NCBI GenBank assembly: GCA_017646305.1
Contig: JAGCMR010000231.1
Location: forward strand, 1-9,106
Length of the DNA: 9,106 nt
Source of the DNA: Spirochaetaceae bacterium
Lineage (GTDB): Bacteria > Spirochaetota > Spirochaetia > Treponematales > Treponemataceae
Direction: 5' to 3'
The number at the start of each line of letters is the position of its first letter. Position 1 is the first letter of the stretch. This document shows positions 1-7,531 of the stretch, one piece after another. The position numbers and the translations under genes are program-made. Under the pieces are notes generated by a model. The model was given only the letters and a program-made list of their open reading frames with translations. It searched no databases and had not been told where the DNA came from.

Positions 1-704
1 ACACCAATACCCATAATTGCATCACCCTTTCCTTCCATGGTGGTACGAACATCATTAAAGTCTAGGTTAATAAGACCTGGTTTTGTAATAACATCGGAAA
101 TTCCCTGTACACCCTGACGCAAAACATCGTCAGCCTTTAAGAAGGCCTGCTTTACAGGAGTCCGTCTATCCATGGTTTTCAGAAGATTTTCATTGGGAAT
201 AACAATAAGGGAGTCAACCTCTTCGTGGAGCTTTCTAATTCCTTCCTCAGCGTTGTTGATTCTTACACGTCCTTCAAACTCAAAGGGCTTAGTAACTACA
301 CCCACCGTAAGAGCCCCTAGCTGCTTTGCAACCCGTGCTACAATAGGAGCTGCACCAGTACCAGTACCTCCACCCATTCCAGCAGTTACAAAGACCATGT
401 TTGCACCTTGCAGTGCATCCTTAATAAGATCCTCACTTTCCTGGGCTGCAGCCTCTCCAACGGAAGGTTTTCCTCCAGCACCAAGTCCACCAGTAATCTT
501 TGATCCGATACCAATAGTTCTATGAGCCTGAGAATGACCTAATGCCTGAAGATCTGTGTTGATAACAATAAACTCAACATTTGCAAGACCGTTTTCTATC
601 ATTCTATTGACAGCATTGGATCCACCGCCTCCACAACCAACAACCTTTATAACAGTAGGCTTCATCATGGATTCCGCACTTTCTACCGACAATCCTTCAA
701 GCAT
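1..704 (-). CDS. ftsZ: Cell division GTPase FtsZ, 3' end cut by window edge
   Basis: FtsZ is the tubulin-like GTPase that polymerises into the Z ring at midcell and recruits the divisome. About 234 N-terminal residues are visible. The nucleotide-binding glycine stretch [15 protein letters not shown] lies near residue 20. The tubulin signature GMGGGTGTG lies near residues 109-117. The T7 synergy loop [12 protein letters not shown], with the catalytic acidic residues that complete the neighbouring subunit's GTPase site, lies near residue 209. The C-terminal domain end and the conserved FtsA-binding tail lie outside the window. The start ATG at 704-702 is preceded by GGGAGGA at 715-709, a strong but closely spaced ribosome binding site. 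A later ATG ATG pair in frame near residue 13 is possible but has no better site. The gene lies 37 bases after ftsA, the usual ftsA-ftsZ pairing. Identity is certain from the motifs. Confidence 0.98.
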   Translation of the reverse strand, partial: MLEGLSVESAESMMKPTVIKVVGCGGGGSNAVNRMIENGLANVEFIVINTDLQALGHSQAHRTIGIGSKITGGLGAGGKPSVGEAAAQESEDLIKDALQGANMVFVTAGMGGGTGTGAAPIVARVAKQLGALTVGVVTKPFEFEGRVRINNAEEGIRKLHEEVDSLIVIPNENLLKTMDRRTPVKQAFLKADDVLRQGVQGISDVITKPGLINLDFNDVRTTMEGKGDAIMGIG

Positions 705-741
705 ATATTCCTCCCAACCCAAACATTGCTTCTATGAAAAA

Positions 742-2004
742 TTAGAAAAACTCTTTGAAAATATTACCGAGCCAACTTAAAGTAGTTGACTTTGATTTTG
801 CTTCTTCTGTCCTATTATATTGCTTGTTCCGCTTTGTATCAATACGACGACGAGATTCATTGCTTCCCAACAACAAGCCAATGACAGTAGCATATTCTGG
901 GGTACGATATACCTCAGTTTTACCACCAAAATTACCTGGTGTGCCAATACGAACAGCAGTAGTTTTAAAAACCTTTTGTGCCAACTCCACGATTCCCATA
1001 AGCTGGGCACCACCACCAGTTAAAACTACATTACCAGAAAGCTGGGTGAGCTTCGTCTGCTGCTTAATTTCCACTCGAACCATATTAAAAATCTCTTCTA
1101 CTCGAGCCTGAATAATCTGGCACAATTCCTTTCGGGAAATAGATTCTGGTCCACGTCCTCCAATTCCAGGAATTACTACCTCCTCATCCTCATCAAGAAG
1201 TGGTTCCCAGCAGCAACCGTATTTAATCTTTGTTTTTTCTGCTGTGTCGTAGGCAATTCCCTTAACATAAACAATATCATTGGTAATGAAGGAACTACCA
1301 ACGGGAATGGACAAGGAACAAATAGGAGCACCACCTAACAACACCAACACATCGGTGGTACCACCTCCCATGTCAATGAGAATGGAACCTAATTCTAACT
1401 CATCCTTTGTCATAACAGCCTTGGTAGCAGCAAGGGTTTTAAGCATCATACCTTCAGACTTGTAGCCAGCTCTACCAATACAATTCTGAATATTTTTTAC
1501 CGAAGTACAGGAAGCGGTAATAACGTGAGTTTCTACCTCTAGCTTTACTCCCAGCATGTCTTTGGGATCCTTTACCTGCTCCTGCTTATCAACGCTATAA
1601 TATCGGGGTACTACGTGGAGAATCTGTCTATCGGGAGGAATGGGAAGAGAACGAGCCACCTCAATGGCATCAGCCATATCCTGTTCCGTAATTTCCCGAG
1701 GAGTGATTCCCTTACTACCAGCCACCTGTACCATACCGTTAGAATCCCAGCTTTTAATTTGTATACCACCTATAGCTGGAACACAGGAATGAACCTCACA
1801 ACCAGAATCCATTTCCGCATCTTCAATAGATTGCTTGATAGCATTCATGGTGGATTCTATATTGACAATAGTTCCGTTACGCAGTCCTGGAGAAGGAACC
1901 TTTCCCAAGCCTATAATTTGAAACGTATTCGTATCTGTATATTCGCCTATAACTGTCCTGATATAGTGTGAACCAATATCAAGACCGACGATAACATCAC
2001 TCAA
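742..2004 (-). CDS. ftsA: Cell division protein FtsA, actin-like membrane anchor of FtsZ
   Basis: FtsA is an actin-fold ATPase that tethers FtsZ filaments to the inner membrane and recruits later divisome proteins. The 420-residue product has the phosphate-1 motif VGLDIGSHYIRTVIGE at residues 6-21. The phosphate-2 motif IDMGGGTTDV lies near residue 212 and the adenosine motif VVLTGGGAQLMGI near residue 327. The SHS2/1C region lies between the first two. A basic linker (SRRRIDTKRNKQ) leads to an amphipathic C-terminal helix, STTLSWLGNIFKEFF, which is the family's membrane-targeting sequence. The start is a TTG at 2004-2002, supported by GGGAGG about 5 bases upstream and by the motif beginning right after it; no ATG lies close by. 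It sits between ftsQ and ftsZ, as is usual. A stem-loop lies just upstream of its ribosome binding site. Confidence 0.97.
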   Translation of the reverse strand: MSDVIVGLDIGSHYIRTVIGEYTDTNTFQIIGLGKVPSPGLRNGTIVNIESTMNAIKQSIEDAEMDSGCEVHSCVPAIGGIQIKSWDSNGMVQVAGSKGITPREITEQDMADAIEVARSLPIPPDRQILHVVPRYYSVDKQEQVKDPKDMLGVKLEVETHVITASCTSVKNIQNCIGRAGYKSEGMMLKTLAATKAVMTKDELELGSILIDMGGGTTDVLVLLGGAPICSLSIPVGSSFITNDIVYVKGIAYDTAEKTKIKYGCCWEPLLDEDEEVVIPGIGGRGPESISRKELCQIIQARVEEIFNMVRVEIKQQTKLTQLSGNVVLTGGGAQLMGIVELAQKVFKTTAVRIGTPGNFGGKTEVYRTPEYATVIGLLLGSNESRRRIDTKRNKQYNRTEEAKSKSTTLSWLGNIFKEFF

Positions 2005-2019
2005 AACAACCTCCCACAG

Positions 2020-2048
2020 AGCCCTTTCTTAAAAAATATCAAAAGGCT
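2020..2048 (-). promoter_or_regulatory. Stem-loop in the ftsQ-ftsA spacer, just before the ftsA ribosome binding site
   Basis: On the minus-strand transcript AGCCUUUU (2048-2041) can pair with AAAGGGCU (2027-2020). That gives eight pairs including one U-G wobble, around a 13-base A/U-rich loop. The same bases on the plus strand give a C/A mismatch, so the structure fits the coding-direction RNA better. It ends about 4 bases before the GGGAGG of ftsA. There is no U-run after the stem, so it does not look like an intrinsic terminator. It may modulate ftsA translation or processing, but this is inferred from base pairing alone. Confidence 0.35.
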
Positions 2049-2057
2049 TTTCCCAAA

Positions 2058-2882
2058 CTACTGGACCCTTGTACGAAAGGAAACTGACCCATAGCGCAAG
2101 TCAATTTCATAAATATTTGATCCAAGGGAATTCACCACATCAAGGACAACTACCATGTATTGTAACGAATCCTCACTAAAAGTTCTATCCATTAGAACCC
2201 GTGTATGGGAGTGAACTGGATACAAAATCAAGTCAAATCCACCATATTCCTTGGCGTTTACATGGATTTCAGAAATTGTTGCCAAATATTTCTGGGGTAA
2301 ACGCTGAATCTTTGCCAACTGTTCAATAAAGTTCTTGTAGATACTGGGGAGTCGCATTCCATCATTAAAACTTTCCACAGGTAAACCAGAAATCAAAGGA
2401 AGATGGCTAATGGAGGCTCCAGTCTTTGCGGTAAATAGTACACCAGACTCATCAATTTGAACAGGAATAGTCTTTCCGTTTATATTCAGCAAGGTAGCAG
2501 CCACTGGAACACGTTCCTTTACTGAAATGGCAACACTGTCAGGGAACTTCTTTTCCACAGAAACAGATTCAATCCAAGGACAATCGGCCAATACAGCAGC
2601 TGCCTGGGCTGAGTCAAAGTTACTCCAGGTCTGGTTAGAATTGGTATTGAGAATATGACACATTTCTTCTGGTGAATACATTTGCAAACCAGAAAAAGAA
2701 ATCTTTACTGGAGCCTTAGAGGGAATAATTACAGTGTAGAGTACTACCTCCACCAAAAGAATAAGACACAGGGCTCCAACAACGAATTTTAAGGCCTTGA
2801 ATTTTCTATCAGTTCTAGAAGCCTTTCGCTCATCTTCTGCCATAAAGATCCTACTATCAGAATATGTCATACTGTCACTCAT
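2058..2882 (-). CDS. ftsQ: Cell division protein FtsQ/DivIB
   Basis: FtsQ/DivIB is a bitopic membrane protein that joins FtsL and its partner FtsB/DivIC in the complex linking early and late divisome proteins. The 274-residue product has a short polar cytoplasmic N-terminus ending in basic residues (about 1-32). One membrane helix follows at about residues 33-52 (VVGALCLILLVEVVLYTVII). Next comes a POTRA-like domain at about 57-125, starting PVKISFSGLQMYSPEEM and ending near CPWIESVSVEKKFPDSV and VKERVPVA. The C-terminal beta domain closes with IYEIDLRYGSVSF. The start ATG at 2882 has GAGAGG 5 bases upstream. It lies 35 bases after ftsW and 53 bases before ftsA. The family is poorly conserved, but topology, POTRA landmarks and position make the call firm. 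Confidence 0.92.
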   Translation of the reverse strand: MSDSMTYSDSRIFMAEDERKASRTDRKFKALKFVVGALCLILLVEVVLYTVIIPSKAPVKISFSGLQMYSPEEMCHILNTNSNQTWSNFDSAQAAAVLADCPWIESVSVEKKFPDSVAISVKERVPVAATLLNINGKTIPVQIDESGVLFTAKTGASISHLPLISGLPVESFNDGMRLPSIYKNFIEQLAKIQRLPQKYLATISEIHVNAKEYGGFDLILYPVHSHTRVLMDRTFSEDSLQYMVVVLDVVNSLGSNIYEIDLRYGSVSFRTRVQ

Positions 2883-2917
2883 ACAATCCTCTCGCTATCT
2901 ATAAAAAAATCCCTTAC

Positions 2918-4072
2918 TTATACTTCGTCAATTGCTTCAATACTATTATGATAAGATACGTTCAGCAAAAGACCACACATACAACACGTTACCAGCAAAG
3001 AGGATCCTCCCGATGAAAAGAAGGGCAAGGTTATTCCCGTAACTGGTAAGGCTCCACTAACTACACCGCAATTCATCAAAGACTGAATGAGGATGCTTGT
3101 AGTCAACCCAAAAGCCAGCAGGGAAGAAAACTTGTTCTTGCTCTCCATCATCAAAGTATAACCTCTCCAGGCAAAAAAAGCCAAAATCAAAAAATATCCC
3201 AAGACACCAAGAAATCCCATGGATTCAGCCCAACCAGAAAAAATATAGTCGGTATGAATTTCTGGTACTAGGTTAATTTTGTCTAAGCCAGCACCAAATC
3301 CATTTCCTAAAACACCTCCATCGCTAATGGCAGTACGAGCCGCAGCAGTCTGGTAATTATATCCATGGGTATCGTAGTTAGGATTGATGAAGGCAATAAG
3401 ACGATTTACCCGGAAATCCGAGGTAAATACAAAAAGAATCATGCCCACTGCCGCCAACAACATATAGGGCACAAGGGGCCCTAGTCGAGCTCCAGCTACA
3501 TACATCACTAAAAAGCCTATAGCAAAAATCAACAGGGCAGTAGAAAAGTCATCCTGACCAATTACTATGGCAGTAAAAATACAGAGAGTGAAAACTGGTG
3601 GAAACAAACTGCGATATTTATCATCTGGAGTTTTCATAAATTTATCAAACCAGTTGGCAATGAATAACACTATCGCAATTTTTGCTAGTTCAGAAGGCTG
3701 GAAGGTATCTCCTAAAAATGGAAGAGAAATCCAACGACGTGCTCCATTACGAGGAGCAGCGATTCCTGGAATAAAGGGAAGAATACAAAAAATAAAGGTT
3801 CCAGCCATAATAATGGGGAGGCACTTGCGAATAAATTGCTGGGGAAGAAGGAAGGTAACAATCATCACCACTACTCCTACCCCAGACATAATTAACTGTC
3901 GCTTAATAAAATAATGGGAACTTCCAAAGTATTTCATCCCATATTCAGCGGAGCAGATATAAAGCAATAGTAAACCTAAACCCCACAAAAGAATTATAGC
4001 TATCAACAAACCTGTATCGATGTATCTCCCTTTTATAAGAGGCCGTTCAGCAAAGAGCTTTCTTACGTTCAT
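2918..4072 (-). CDS. ftsW: Septal peptidoglycan glycosyltransferase FtsW (SEDS family)
   Basis: FtsW is the SEDS-family polymerase that makes septal glycan strands from lipid II, normally working with a class B penicillin-binding protein such as FtsI. The 384-residue product is strongly hydrophobic, with about ten predicted membrane helices. Family motifs are clear: RNGARRWI at 108-115, QPSELAKI at 125-132, and GNGFGAGLDKINLVPEIHTDYIF around 256-278, whose Asp275 matches the essential SEDS aspartate. The segment WAESMGFLG follows at 281-289, and LPVTGITLPFFSSGGSSLL at 342-360. The start ATG at 4072-4070 overlaps the murF stop as ATGA, and the GGGAGGCGGGG of the murF tail serves as ribosome binding site, so the two genes are probably translationally coupled. 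RodA is the paralogue to exclude; its place in the division cluster between murF and ftsQ favours FtsW. No ftsI partner is seen in the window. Confidence 0.95.
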   Translation of the reverse strand: MNVRKLFAERPLIKGRYIDTGLLIAIILLWGLGLLLLYICSAEYGMKYFGSSHYFIKRQLIMSGVGVVVMIVTFLLPQQFIRKCLPIIMAGTFIFCILPFIPGIAAPRNGARRWISLPFLGDTFQPSELAKIAIVLFIANWFDKFMKTPDDKYRSLFPPVFTLCIFTAIVIGQDDFSTALLIFAIGFLVMYVAGARLGPLVPYMLLAAVGMILFVFTSDFRVNRLIAFINPNYDTHGYNYQTAAARTAISDGGVLGNGFGAGLDKINLVPEIHTDYIFSGWAESMGFLGVLGYFLILAFFAWRGYTLMMESKNKFSSLLAFGLTTSILIQSLMNCGVVSGALPVTGITLPFFSSGGSSLLVTCCMCGLLLNVSYHNSIEAIDEV

Positions 4073-5517
4073 TCCCCGCCTCCCGATACCACAGATTGAA
4101 AATCAAGCTGCAAGGCAGTAGTAATACGCTCCAAGCCCATACCACGAGAACCTTTTAAAAGCACCACATCCCCCTTTTGCAAGAAGGAAGAAAGCCTTGT
4201 CACAGCTTTTTGGATAGTTTGTTCATCCTTTCCAGCTAGGGCCACCACAGTTGTATCAAGGTCAGTTCCTTGATTTGCAGCTGCACTCATGGCATCTCCC
4301 AGAAAGAGCATCAAGGAGGAGCCTGTTCTTTTGGCCTGAGCTACAGCCTTTTGATGAGCTGCTTCACTGGTAGCTCCAAGCTCCAGCATATCTGCAATTA
4401 CTAAAACTTTTCGTCCGCAATCAAGCTCTAGGTCACAGAAAAAATCAAGGGCAGCTTCCATGGAATCTGGATTTGCATTGTAGCAATCTTGAATAAAGGT
4501 AACATCACCTCGTAAAACTTCACTACGACCAAACAGAGGCTTAACCTTTGCAAAGCCCTTCTGTATTTCTTCTGGAGTCAGTCCCAACTCCTGGGCCACG
4601 GCAAGAGCTGCCAAGGCATCGTAGAAATTAGCCTTACCAGGCAGGGGCAAGTTCATGGTTACTCCCTTGTAATCAAAGAAGGTTCCATCAAGTCCCTGAG
4701 ACCTTACGGAAGATACCATGGTGGAATCATATTCAATAACCTTTCCGGCAAGTCCTTCTTTTAGGAAATCCCTGTAAGAATCCATTGCAGGAATAAAGGC
4801 AAGAGAATCTTCTGAAAAATTTGAAAAAATTTGCTTTTTTTCCTGTGCTATTTTATCCTTACTGCCGAGAATCCCGATATGGGCAGTTCCAATGTTGGTA
4901 ATAACTCCAAGTTTAGGAGAAAGAACACCAGCAATCTCTGCCATTTCCCCCTGTCTATTCATGCCAAGCTCAAAAACTCCCACCTGATGATGAGGGCGAA
5001 TTTCAAAGCAGGACAAGGGAAGCCCAGTTTCTGAGTTCAAATTTCCTTTATTCATTACCACTTCATAACGAGTAGACAAAAGAGAAGCAAGAATTTCCTT
5101 TGTAGTTGTTTTTCCGCTAGAGCCAGTGATTCCAATGGGAATCAGCTGAGGAAATTTCTTTACATAAGCGGCAGCAGCAGCCTGCAAGCCATACATGGTA
5201 TGATCCACTGCCACAAAGGTTGTAGTTGGAAAACCTTGGTGCCATTCTTTAATTTGTTCCAAGGAGGAACTGGCAAAATCCTTGTTTACAAACACAACAG
5301 TAGCCCCTTTCTCCAAAGCTGCAGGAATATATTTATGGCCATCCTGAAATTCACCAACTAAAGGAATGAACATTCCTCTCGCCATGACATTACGACTGTC
5401 TGTTGCCACAGAATCAAAGAAAAAATCTTGCTCAGGACATCCCAAAACAGTAATTCCGCCAGTGGCGGCCAGGAGTTCAAAAAGAGACAATAAAGATGTT
5501 TGTGAAATGGCTTGCAT
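4069..5517 (-). CDS. murF: UDP-N-acetylmuramoyl-tripeptide--D-alanyl-D-alanine ligase MurF
   Basis: MurF is the cytoplasmic ATP-dependent ligase that adds D-Ala-D-Ala to UDP-MurNAc-tripeptide, the last soluble step of peptidoglycan precursor synthesis. Numbered from the ATG at 5517 (482 residues, usual for the family), the N-terminal UDP-substrate domain carries DSRNVMARGMFIPLVGEFQD near residues 40-59. The central ATPase domain has the P-loop GITGSSGKTTT at 129-139, NKGNLNSETGLPLS, FELGMNRQGEMAEI and NIGTAHIGILGS. The C-terminal ligase domain has the hallmark YNANPDSMEAALDFF. The frame stays open upstream to a TTG at 5640 that has AGAAGGA 6 bases before it, so a 41-residue extension is possible. 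I prefer the ATG because the family's N-terminal domain begins there and the extension looks unlike MurF, although the ATG lacks a well-spaced SD. It overlaps ftsW by four bases. Confidence 0.95.
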   Translation of the reverse strand: MQAISQTSLLSLFELLAATGGITVLGCPEQDFFFDSVATDSRNVMARGMFIPLVGEFQDGHKYIPAALEKGATVVFVNKDFASSSLEQIKEWHQGFPTTTFVAVDHTMYGLQAAAAAYVKKFPQLIPIGITGSSGKTTTKEILASLLSTRYEVVMNKGNLNSETGLPLSCFEIRPHHQVGVFELGMNRQGEMAEIAGVLSPKLGVITNIGTAHIGILGSKDKIAQEKKQIFSNFSEDSLAFIPAMDSYRDFLKEGLAGKVIEYDSTMVSSVRSQGLDGTFFDYKGVTMNLPLPGKANFYDALAALAVAQELGLTPEEIQKGFAKVKPLFGRSEVLRGDVTFIQDCYNANPDSMEAALDFFCDLELDCGRKVLVIADMLELGATSEAAHQKAVAQAKRTGSSLMLFLGDAMSAAANQGTDLDTTVVALAGKDEQTIQKAVTRLSSFLQKGDVVLLKGSRGMGLERITTALQLDFQSVVSGGGE

Positions 5518-5518
5518 C

Positions 5519-5659
5519 TTACTGCAAGATCCATTCCTTTTGGGTGTTTCTCCACCCACTATGCGTTCCACTGTTATTAACGCTCCCACAACAATATAAC
5601 AGGCTTGCCGCCACAATTGTAGCGACCAAGAACAGCCCAACAGCTATCCTTCTGGATAA
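5519..5659 (-). other. Short open frame with a membrane helix between ftsL and murF; possible gene remnant
   Basis: One minus-strand frame is open for 46 codons after a TGA at 5662-5660. It reads LSRR, then a strongly hydrophobic run VGLFLVATIVAASLLYCCG, then a polar tail ending in a TAA one base before the murF ATG. Two arginines followed by one helix and a polar tail is the shape of a small single-pass membrane protein, or of the N-terminal anchor of a bitopic one such as FtsI. There is no ATG; CTG (5635) and TTG (5629) are the only candidates, and AGAAGGA at 5653-5647 is better placed for a TTG in the murF frame. I do not claim a function. It could be chance, an upstream coupling peptide, or the remains of a gene at the position ftsI has in other clusters. 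Confidence 0.25.
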
Positions 5660-5707
5660 TCAAGATTGAGTATCCACTTTGCATAAAAATTGGACCAAGT
5701 CCTTTTA

Positions 5708-5734
5708 TTTGGTAGCTTCCCCCCAACTACCAAA
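5708..5734 (-). repeat. Perfect 8-bp inverted repeat downstream of ftsL
   Basis: TTTGGTAG at 5708-5715 and CTACCAAA at 5727-5734 are perfect inverted repeats around an 11-base centre that is a run of C on the plus strand (G on the transcript). In the minus-strand RNA this gives a hairpin 23 bases past the ftsL stop. It is followed by an A-rich stretch, not a U-run, so it is not a standard intrinsic terminator. It may be an RNA processing or stability element within the operon. Confidence 0.35.
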
Positions 5735-5757
5735 CCGGATGGATTGCACCAGCCGAG

Positions 5758-6048
5758 CTAGCGACCACCCATTTCAACACGGATGATTTCGCTACTTTCA
5801 GCAGGGCGCATTCCCAGCTGACCTGAGGCGAGGGCCTCGATTCTGTCTGCACCTGCTAGAACACTGATTCCTGTAATCAGGCTCTTGTTTTCTTCCACCA
5901 ATTCAGCCTGTTCACGCTCCAGACTAGCAATTTCACCCTTCAACTGGGCAAATTGCCGAGCCTGAATCCCGTTTACAGCAAGTAAAAGAGGAATGCTGAC
6001 AGCAAAGCAAATGGCAACTCCTTTTGCCAATGCACTTTCCTTTTCCAT
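5758..6048 (-). CDS. ftsL: FtsL-like cell division protein
   Basis: FtsL is a small bitopic protein whose periplasmic coiled coil pairs with FtsB/DivIC and binds FtsQ, activating septal synthesis. The product (96 residues from the start chosen here) has a short cytoplasmic tail and a helix at about residues 9-29 (GVAICFAVSIPLLLAVNGIQA). A coiled coil follows, QLKGEIASLEREQAELVEENKSL. It ends with RIEALASGQLGMRPAESSEI, which matches the usual FtsL ending in which rIe..A...lGM precedes the C-terminus. I chose the ATG at 6048 because GGAG lies exactly 6 bases upstream. An ATG at 6060 and a TTG at 6072 (overlapping the rsmH stop) are in frame, but their ribosome binding sites are weaker. Position directly after rsmH is diagnostic, since the sequence itself is too short and variable for certainty; a DivIC-like protein is the alternative. 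Confidence 0.85.
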   Translation of the reverse strand: MEKESALAKGVAICFAVSIPLLLAVNGIQARQFAQLKGEIASLEREQAELVEENKSLITGISVLAGADRIEALASGQLGMRPAESSEIIRVEMGGR

Positions 6049-6061
6049 TATAAACTCCATT

Positions 6062-7078
6062 TTATTCTTCAACAGGAGAAATCATCCGTGATGTCTCCTG
6101 GTCAAGTTCTTTTAACTTTCGTATTACCCGTAACTTGGCACTACGAGAAGGGCCATTTGCAGCCACTTCTTCCTGAGATGGCAACACAGGCTTTCTTGTA
6201 AGCACCTGCGCATGAGGCGAGCCACCACATTTACATATCGGTTGCTCAGGCGGACAGACACAGGTTTTACCCAAATTACGAAAATAATTTTTTACAATTC
6301 TGTCTTCCAGAGAATGGAAGGTAATGACTCCCATTTTGCCCCCCACCTGCAACACATTGAAGGCAGCTGGCAGAACCTGTGGCAGACGATTTAACTCTCC
6401 ATTAACCACAATTCGCAAAGCCTGAAAGGTTCTGGTAGCAGGATGCAAATGACCATGACGATAGGCAGCAGGTACCACATTATAGATCAACTCTGCCAAA
6501 TCCGCCGATGATTCAATCCGAAAACTACTGCGGGCCGAAACTATAGCGGTTGCAATCCTGCGACTATATCGTTCCTCTCCATACAGATAAATTATATCTG
6601 CAAGCTTTTGCTCCGACCAATTGTTGACAACATCGGCGGCGGAAGGCCCTGCATTGGGATTAAGTCTCATATCAAGCGGTTCATCCTTTCTGAAAGAAAA
6701 ACCCCGGCCAGATTCCTCGTAATGGAATACGGAAATCCCCAGGTCAAAAAGAATGAGATTAGGACGGCGATTTTCAGCAGAAAAATCAAAGTCCCGATAA
6801 AAATCGTTAAACCACCCCAGATGAAAATTCATCCGATCCCCATAACACGCCAGACGCCGACGAGCCTTTGCCTGAATGTTGGCATCAGCATCCAAGCCCA
6901 GCACCTGAAGCTTGGGATAGGTTTGTAGAAAACCATTGGAATGACCACCTTCACCTAAGGTGGAATCAATCAAAAATGCATCATCACTAAAAGACTCCCC
7001 CTCCGGAGACAAATAGTGAAGACACTCCTGCAACAACACTGGGGTATGGACAATAGTCTGACAAGATGAATTATCCAA
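6062..7078 (-). CDS. rsmH: 16S rRNA (cytosine-1402-N4) methyltransferase RsmH (MraW)
   Basis: RsmH uses S-adenosylmethionine to methylate N4 of C1402 in the decoding centre of 16S rRNA. The 338-residue product follows the family throughout: HTPVLLQECLHYLSP at 11-25, the SAM-binding IDSTLGEGGHSNGF at 37-50, GLDADANIQAKARRRL at 61-76, RGFSF and LDMRLNP at 125-141, and YGEERYSRRIATAIV at 166-180. HPATRTFQALRIVVNGELNRL, FHSLEDRIVKNYFR, a cysteine-rich stretch (CVCPPEQPICKCGG) and RSAKLRVIRKL follow. Where most bacteria have LGVSSPQLD, this protein has LGISVFHYEESG. The start is a TTG at 7078 with AGGAG 6 bases upstream; that site is embedded in the mraZ stop (TAGGAG), so translation is probably coupled. 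The gene ends 13 bases before the chosen ftsL start. Confidence 0.97.
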   Translation of the reverse strand: MDNSSCQTIVHTPVLLQECLHYLSPEGESFSDDAFLIDSTLGEGGHSNGFLQTYPKLQVLGLDADANIQAKARRRLACYGDRMNFHLGWFNDFYRDFDFSAENRRPNLILFDLGISVFHYEESGRGFSFRKDEPLDMRLNPNAGPSAADVVNNWSEQKLADIIYLYGEERYSRRIATAIVSARSSFRIESSADLAELIYNVVPAAYRHGHLHPATRTFQALRIVVNGELNRLPQVLPAAFNVLQVGGKMGVITFHSLEDRIVKNYFRNLGKTCVCPPEQPICKCGGSPHAQVLTRKPVLPSQEEVAANGPSRSAKLRVIRKLKELDQETSRMISPVEE

Positions 7079-7087
7079 GACCTACTC

Positions 7088-7531
7088 CTATAAACAGATG
7101 GCACTAAGGCCCTCTGTTGCTTCTCGGAAGGAGCTTTCACTTTCTTCCAGATACGCCTTGTACATGTCAGCATCCCACAGCTCAATGTACTTGTTGATTC
7201 CTAAAAAGATGCATTCCTTTGACAAGCTCGCATACTCCCTTAAGCTTTGAGGAATACCGATCCGCCCACCCTTGTCGAACTCCACCGTTTGTGCTGGTGC
7301 AATAAGCCGACGAACTACAGATCGATCCCGCCCACTAAAGGGAGATGCGGCTCCCATGAGCTTTGATGAGAAATTCGTCCACTCCTCGGCAGTAAATAAC
7401 CATAAGCATCGGTCTACAGCCTGAGTGATGATGAGTGTATCTTCTGTAAGCTCCCGCCGCAATCTGGCTGGAAAGGGTATCCGCCCCTTTTCATCCAAGG
7501 TGTTGCGGAACTCACCAGTAAGTAAATCCAT
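7088..7531 (-). CDS. mraZ: Transcriptional regulator MraZ, first gene of the division cluster
   Basis: MraZ is a DNA-binding protein with two AbrB-like (SpoVT/MraZ) swapped-hairpin domains. It forms ring-shaped oligomers and, in the species studied, binds TGGG-type repeats ahead of its own gene to regulate the division cluster. The product is 147 residues from the ATG at 7531, usual for the family. The first domain has GEFRNTLDEKGRIPFPARLR near residues 6-25 and the second VEFDKGGRIGIPQSLREYA near residues 75-93, each with the conserved D..GRI core. A TTG at 7537 would add two residues. No strong SD precedes either start: the leader is short and consists largely of the presumed operator. The gene ends in a TAG that overlaps the rsmH ribosome binding site. 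Identity is certain from the twin motifs and the rsmH neighbour. Confidence 0.96.
   Translation of the reverse strand: MDLLTGEFRNTLDEKGRIPFPARLRRELTEDTLIITQAVDRCLWLFTAEEWTNFSSKLMGAASPFSGRDRSVVRRLIAPAQTVEFDKGGRIGIPQSLREYASLSKECIFLGINKYIELWDADMYKAYLEESESSFREATEGLSAICL

Noticed and set aside
172..780. Plus-strand open frames across ftsZ and ftsA (and similar ones over ftsW, murF, rsmH)
   Set aside because: They lie antisense to genes with clear family motifs, have no SD or domain of their own, and are shadows of the real frames.
5577..5684. Small minus-strand ATG frame of 35 codons in the ftsL-murF gap
   Set aside because: There is no well-spaced SD, it overlaps the other candidate frames, and it has no recognisable domain or helix.
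5669..5698. Possible internal promoter before murF (TTGGTC, 18-base spacer, GATACT)
   Set aside because: Both boxes are poor matches to consensus, and the tight operon layout does not require it.
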